From: an uncultured Selenomonadales bacterium | Lineage (GTDB): Bacteria > Bacillota > Negativicutes > Selenomonadales > Selenomonadaceae | Direction: 5' to 3' | Length of the DNA: 7,371 bases | NCBI GenBank assembly: GCA_937915725.1 | Contig: CALGGV010000046.1 | Coordinates: 1 to 7,371 of the forward strand | Part shown: piece by piece, positions 4,305 through 7,371 of the stretch | Numbering within the stretch: the first letter of the stretch is position 1 | How the letters are laid out: every line of letters starts with the position of its first letter | The notes under the pieces: model-generated | What the model saw: only the letters and a program-made list of their open reading frames with translations | What the model was told of the DNA's origin: nothing | The model's database searches: none | Translations under genes and position numbers: made by a program

Positions 4305-6392
4305 TTGCGCGTGGGAATTGTTCGGTTGCTGGATAACAACACTATAAATAAAATTGCCGCCGGTGAAGTTGTGGAGCGTCCCGCCTCTTGCGTCAAGGAA
4401 CTTGTTGAAAACGCCATTGACGCGGGCGCAAGTCATATTGAAGTTGAAATTTTGAACGGCGGAAAAACTTTAATGCGCGTAACTGACGACGGCGGCGGTA
4501 TGTCAAAGGAAGATTCACTTTTGGCGATTAAACGCCACGCTACAAGCAAACTTTCCAACGTTAGAGACTTGCTAAATATTTCTACGCTCGGTTTTCGCGG
4601 TGAGGCTGTACCTACTATCGCCGCTGTTTCAAAATTTACCCTGCAAACTCGCCAAAAAAATTCTGAACTCGGTACTAAAATTCAAATTGAAGGCGGCAAA
4701 CTCATTGACAGTCACGAAATTGGCTGTAAAACCGGTACAACCGTTATTGTCGAAGATTTATTTTTTAATACGCCTGCGCGACTTAAATTTTTAAAAGCAA
4801 CCGCCTCTGAATCCTCAAAAATTCATGAATATATTGTAAAGCTTGCATTAAGCCGCCCGGAAATTTCTTTTAAATTTATAAACAACAATCGCCCCGCCCT
4901 TTCCACGCCCGGCAACGGAAAAATGATTGACGTTATTACCGGAGTTTACGGCACTGAAATTTCAAGTTCGCTGATTGAATTAAATTTTACTGTCGAAGAT
5001 TTTAAAATTAGCGGCTATATCGGCAAGCCAAATTTTTTGAAAAATTACCGCACGTGGCAAACTTTCATAATTAACGGGCGAATTGTCAACAATCGCACAA
5101 TTTCAAAGGCGTTGGAAGAATCCTACCGCGCACTTATTCCTAAAAGCGGTTTTCCCCTCGCAGTTTTGAAAATCGAAGTTCCACAAAGTTCCATTGATGT
5201 AAATGTTCACCCTCAAAAAACTGAATTGCGATTTGAGGACGATAATAAAATTTTTAGAATGGTGTATCGCGCAGTTCGTGAGGCAGTTTCCGAAAGAAAA
5301 GAAAACGCTGAATCGCACGATTTAACCGAAATTGCCGCGCCGCCGGACAATCCACAATATGAGCCTTTAAATCTTGAGGAATATTTCGGCAAGCCTTCAG
5401 ATAGAAAAAATTTCAGCGTCGAAAAAGCACGGGAAAATTTAAATTCACAGAAAGAAAATTTAACCGCGCCGCCTCAAAATTCCACCGGAAAAAATTCCGT
5501 CAAAGAAATTGTTGAAAATCCTGTAGAAAAAAATTTAACCGCGCCGACCCAAAATTCCACCGAAAAAAATCCTGTCAAAGAAGTTGTTGAAAATCCTGTA
5601 GAAAAAAATTTAACCGCACCGCCTCAAAATTCCACTGAAAAAAATCCTGTCAAAGAAATTATTGAAAATCCCGTCGAAAAAAATTTAACCGCGCCGCCTC
5701 AAAATTCCACTGAAAAAAATCCTGTCAAAGAAATTGTTGAAAATCCCGTCGAAAAAAATTTAACCGCGCCGCCTCAAAAAATTTCTAAGCCTGCGTTTAA
5801 ACTTCAGCCGATAGGACAAGTTAATTTGTGTTACATTGTCGCACAGAGCGATTCAGATTTATACATTATCGACCAACACGCCGCGCACGAAAGAATTTTA
5901 TTTGACAGGCTGTGCAGTTACGCCGATAAAATTCCCGCGCAAGGACTTTTGATTCATAGAATTTTGAAATTTGATGAACGTGAAACTTTGCTGATTGAAA
6001 ATAATTTGGAAATTTTTCAAAGTTTAGGATTTACAATGGAGCCGAGCGGTAAAAATGAATTCAGACTGCTTGAAGTTCCGGTTGACGCCGCTGAAACCGA
6101 CCCTGAAGATATGCTACGTGAAATTATTTCAAGCTTGCCGGAAATTGATAATCCCGCAGAAATTGACGCCGAACGTCGCGCAGATATTGCCCGCAATATT
6201 CGACAATTAGTTTTGGCAACGACGGCTTGTAAGGCGGCGATTAAAGCCGGACAAGAATTAAATTCCCGCCAAATGCAAGTTTTGTTGAACGATTTAAGCA
6301 AAACGCCCAATCCTCACACTTGCCCGCACGGTCGCCCCACCATTATTAAATTTTCGTCAAAAGATTTAGCTAAAATGTTTCACAGGGAATAG
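4305..6392 (+). CDS. mutL: DNA mismatch repair protein MutL (endonuclease type)
   Basis: Links MutS mismatch recognition to strand incision and removal. Numbering from TTG 4305 (695 aa, somewhat longer than the usual 600-650): GHKL ATPase with NKIAAGEVVERPAS (15-28), KELVENAIDAG with catalytic Glu32 and Asn36, DDGGGM (61-66), RHATSKL (77-83) and GFRGEA (96-101). Then comes a transducer domain with NVHPQKTELRF. A long hydrophilic linker includes four tandem 25-residue repeats (385-484). The C-terminal dimerisation/endonuclease domain has DQHAAHE (523-529), ACKAAIKAG (from 641), CPHGRPT (673-679) and a terminal FHRE. The nuclease motif is present, as in MutH-less bacteria, but its last Glu is Asp534. 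Start: AAAGGGG (4294-4300) lies 4 nt from TTG 4305 and 10 nt from the in-frame GTG 4311; either could be used. Mutations in the repeat linker should be tolerated because linkers of this family vary freely. No mutS is seen in the window. Confidence 0.96.
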   Translation: MRVGIVRLLDNNTINKIAAGEVVERPASCVKELVENAIDAGASHIEVEILNGGKTLMRVTDDGGGMSKEDSLLAIKRHATSKLSNVRDLLNISTLGFRGEAVPTIAAVSKFTLQTRQKNSELGTKIQIEGGKLIDSHEIGCKTGTTVIVEDLFFNTPARLKFLKATASESSKIHEYIVKLALSRPEISFKFINNNRPALSTPGNGKMIDVITGVYGTEISSSLIELNFTVEDFKISGYIGKPNFLKNYRTWQTFIINGRIVNNRTISKALEESYRALIPKSGFPLAVLKIEVPQSSIDVNVHPQKTELRFEDDNKIFRMVYRAVREAVSERKENAESHDLTEIAAPPDNPQYEPLNLEEYFGKPSDRKNFSVEKARENLNSQKENLTAPPQNSTGKNSVKEIVENPVEKNLTAPTQNSTEKNPVKEVVENPVEKNLTAPPQNSTEKNPVKEIIENPVEKNLTAPPQNSTEKNPVKEIVENPVEKNLTAPPQKISKPAFKLQPIGQVNLCYIVAQSDSDLYIIDQHAAHERILFDRLCSYADKIPAQGLLIHRILKFDERETLLIENNLEIFQSLGFTMEPSGKNEFRLLEVPVDAAETDPEDMLREIISSLPEIDNPAEIDAERRADIARNIRQLVLATTACKAAIKAGQELNSRQMQVLLNDLSKTPNPHTCPHGRPTIIKFSSKDLAKMFHRE
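5457..5777 (+). repeat. In-frame 75-nt tandem repeat in the mutL linker
   Basis: Four complete 75-nt copies start at 5457, 5532, 5607 and 5682, and a partial fifth (21 nt) starts at 5757. Each encodes 25 residues of the form NLTAPPQNSTEKNPVKEIV followed by ENPVEK, with only a few substitutions (Gly/Glu, Ser/Pro, Pro/Thr, Ile/Val). The copies are near-identical at the DNA level as well, which points to recent expansion by slippage or unequal recombination. The unit length keeps the frame, so copy number can vary without breaking MutL. Confidence 0.95.
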
Positions 6393-6441
6393 GGATTAAG
6401 GATTAAGGATTAAGGATTAAGGATTAAGGGCTAGGGGCTAG
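6393..6441. repeat. Heptamer tandem repeat GGATTAA x5 then GGGCTAG x2
   Basis: Five perfect GGATTAA units (6393-6427) begin immediately after the mutL stop codon and run into two GGGCTAG units (6428-6441). A related but inverted motif, CTAGTCCCTA, occurs at 6651-6660 on the far side of the inverted-repeat element. Such tracts are prone to slippage. No function can be read from the sequence. Confidence 0.9.
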
Positions 6442-6620
6442 AGCGTGTTGAAAAAATAATTTTGGACGTGAATAAATTTTAATATAGATATAAAAATAAG
6501 CTCAAAATTGCGCTTGAGAGCCACGAGAATTGCCCTTTTTAAGCTCAAGGGTACTTTTATATTAAAACCAAAGAAAAGCCCCGTTAAAATTGATTTTTTG
6601 GCGGCTTTTTTCAACAGTCC
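6442..6620. mobile_element. MITE-like inverted-repeat element, 179 bp
   Basis: The ends are inverted repeats: TGTTGAAAAAA (6446-6456) and its exact complement at 6606-6616, extending to 12 of 15 matches at 6442-6456 and 6606-6620. Both ends abut CTAG (6438-6441 and 6621-6624), which could be a 4-bp target duplication, though CTAG is also part of the surrounding repeat tract. A second inner pair, TTTTAATATA (6477-6486) and TATATTAAAA (6558-6567), and smaller stems (CTCAA/TTGAG, CCCTT/AAGGG) let the whole element fold into a long hairpin. It has no coding frame. Size, ends and foldback fit a non-autonomous insertion element (MITE); a structured untranslated RNA region is the alternative. The insertion sequence that would move it is not in the window. 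Confidence 0.55.
6574..6611 (+). terminator. Possible terminator within the inverted-repeat element
   Basis: AAAAGCC (6574-6580) pairs with GGCTTTT (6603-6609), and six T (6606-6611) form the tail. The 22-nt loop is large. It could stop transcripts from mutL before addB, but the T-run is also part of the element's end repeat, so the match may be incidental. Confidence 0.4.
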
Positions 6621-6671
6621 CTAGGGAATAGTTTTTTCTTAATACTTAGCCTAGTCCCTAAAAACTGGCTG

Positions 6672-6679
6672 AAAGGGAG
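6672..6679 (+). promoter_or_regulatory. Shine-Dalgarno of addB
   Basis: AAAGGGAG lies 7 nt before TTG 6687. No ATG or GTG lies in frame nearby, and translation from this TTG gives the P-loop by residue 7, exactly where AddB proteins have it. The site therefore supports the TTG start. Confidence 0.75.
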
Positions 6680-6686
6680 ATTTAAA

Positions 6687-7371
6687 TTGCTTGAAATAAT
6701 CATAGGGCGCGCCGGTACCGGAAAAACTTTCTATTGTCTGGAAACAATGAAAAAAATTTTGGCAAATTCGCCGCTCCAAACTGAAATATTTTTTTTACTG
6801 CCGGCTTATCAAACGTACCGCGCAGAATTGGCACTTTTCAAAGATACAGGCGGCGCAGTCAACGCCCGTATGTACAGTTTTCAAAGATTCGCTAACCAAA
6901 TTCTGGAGGAAGTCGGCGGCGCAATAGTTCCGCGCATTTCTGAAATTGGACGGCGGCTTTTATTGCGAAAAATTTTAATCAATCGCTCCAAAGATTTACT
7001 CTACTATGAACGCTCCGCAAAACAGCGCGGCTTTGTGGAAATTTTGGCTAGAGAAATTGCAGACCTGCGCACTTATTCTGTTGACGCCGAAAAATTTTCT
7101 GAACTTGCCGCAAATATCGACGACGAAGAACTCAAAAATAAAATTCACGACCTGTCGATTTTGTATGAAGACTTCAGAAATTCTCTAGCCGATAAGCAAA
7201 ACGATGAAAGCAATTTACTTGAACACGCCGCCGATTTAATTAAAAATTCAAAATCAATTCGCCGCGCCGAAATTTTTATTGACGGTTTTATTTTTTTCGA
7301 CCCTCAACAAAGAAAAATTCTGCGCGAAATTTTTAAATATGCTAAAAATGTTCATATAGTCTTGCCAATGG
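6687..7371 (+). CDS. addB: ATP-dependent helicase/nuclease subunit AddB, 3' end outside window
   Basis: AddB (RexB-like) pairs with AddA in the RecBCD-like complex that resects double-strand breaks for RecA and recognises Chi. Starting at TTG 6687, the protein opens LEIIIGRAGTGKTFYCLE; the Walker A GRAGTGKT at residues 7-14 and its closeness to the N-terminus are typical of AddB. Further signs are the FFLLPAYQTYRAE strand-helix, MYSFQRFANQILEE, RRLLLRKIL and the IFIDGFIFFDPQQRKIL segment, which corresponds to the family's usual I-IDGF--F-P-Q motif. Only 228 codons of a protein usually above 1100 aa are visible; the nuclease domain and iron-sulfur cysteines lie beyond the edge. The frame is clean. 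Because the start is TTG and the stop is outside the window, simple ORF scans miss it. In many Bacillota addA follows addB directly, so addA is expected next (inference). Placement after mutL puts two DNA repair genes together. Confidence 0.88.
   Translation, partial: MLEIIIGRAGTGKTFYCLETMKKILANSPLQTEIFFLLPAYQTYRAELALFKDTGGAVNARMYSFQRFANQILEEVGGAIVPRISEIGRRLLLRKILINRSKDLLYYERSAKQRGFVEILAREIADLRTYSVDAEKFSELAANIDDEELKNKIHDLSILYEDFRNSLADKQNDESNLLEHAADLIKNSKSIRRAEIFIDGFIFFDPQQRKILREIFKYAKNVHIVLPM

Noticed and set aside
4600..4794. Plus-strand ORF of 64 codons inside mutL
   Set aside because: Out-of-frame shadow of the conserved MutL ATPase domain.
5103..5318. Minus-strand ORF of 71 codons inside mutL
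   Set aside because: Antisense shadow over the conserved MutL transducer domain; no ribosome site or motif.
6017..6310. Minus-strand ORF of 97 codons inside mutL
   Set aside because: Antisense shadow of the MutL C-terminal domain; low-complexity Ser/Ile-rich product with no family likeness.
6393..6427. GGATTAA tract as a replication-origin iteron or telomere-like sequence
   Set aside because: No DnaA-box cluster, replication gene or AT-rich unwinding region accompanies it; the tract simply abuts the mutL stop.
7006..7188. Plus-strand ORF of 60 codons near the right end
   Set aside because: Out-of-frame shadow of addB, whose frame from TTG 6687 runs cleanly across it with AddB motifs.
1..7371. 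CRISPR repeat-spacer array
   Set aside because: With cas1 and cas2 present an array was looked for, but no set of direct repeats of about 25-40 nt separated by unique spacers occurs. The mutL 75-nt repeat is contiguous, in frame and protein-coding.

Overview
The window looks like chromosomal DNA of a low-GC, A/T-rich bacterium of the Bacillota type. The supporting signs are AG-rich Shine-Dalgarno sites, TTG starts, an endonuclease-type MutL and an AddB-type recombination subunit. The class (for example Negativicutes or Clostridia) cannot be fixed from the sequence; that would be a guess from general style only.

Left third (1-2691): the end of a CRISPR-Cas locus. A cas1 open at the left edge overlaps cas2 by 23 nt. 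Cas2 is followed almost at once by a free-standing reverse transcriptase of the group II intron type, and a rho-independent terminator closes the unit. No intron RNA surrounds the RT, so it reads as part of the adaptation operon. RT-linked Cas1/Cas2 modules are known to take up spacers from RNA, and they usually go with type III effectors. No CRISPR array lies inside the window; it and the effector genes are presumably to the left.

Middle (2692-4248): a graveyard. Behind an excellent ribosome site lies a frameshifted, N-terminally deleted Cas10/Cmr2-like palm protein. Next comes a RAMP-type protein broken by stops and frameshifts, which still shows glycine-rich signatures of two RAMP domains. 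Both are of type III flavour, matching the RT neighbour. At about 3930 the RAMP remnant gives way to a minus-strand piece with a phage-terminase-like ATP-binding motif. Upstream of that piece on the minus strand is a 21-codon ORF with a strong ribosome site, followed by a hairpin and T-run.

Right (4249-7371): housekeeping DNA repair. A near-consensus promoter drives mutL (695 aa, with a linker of four tandem 25-residue repeats). A 294-nt gap follows, holding a heptamer repeat tract and a 179-bp inverted-repeat element that resembles a MITE. Last is the N-terminal third or less of addB, starting at TTG and running off the right edge.

In short, an apparently intact cas1-cas2-RT adaptation module sits beside decayed type III-like effector pieces, between the CRISPR locus and a mismatch-repair/recombination gene pair.
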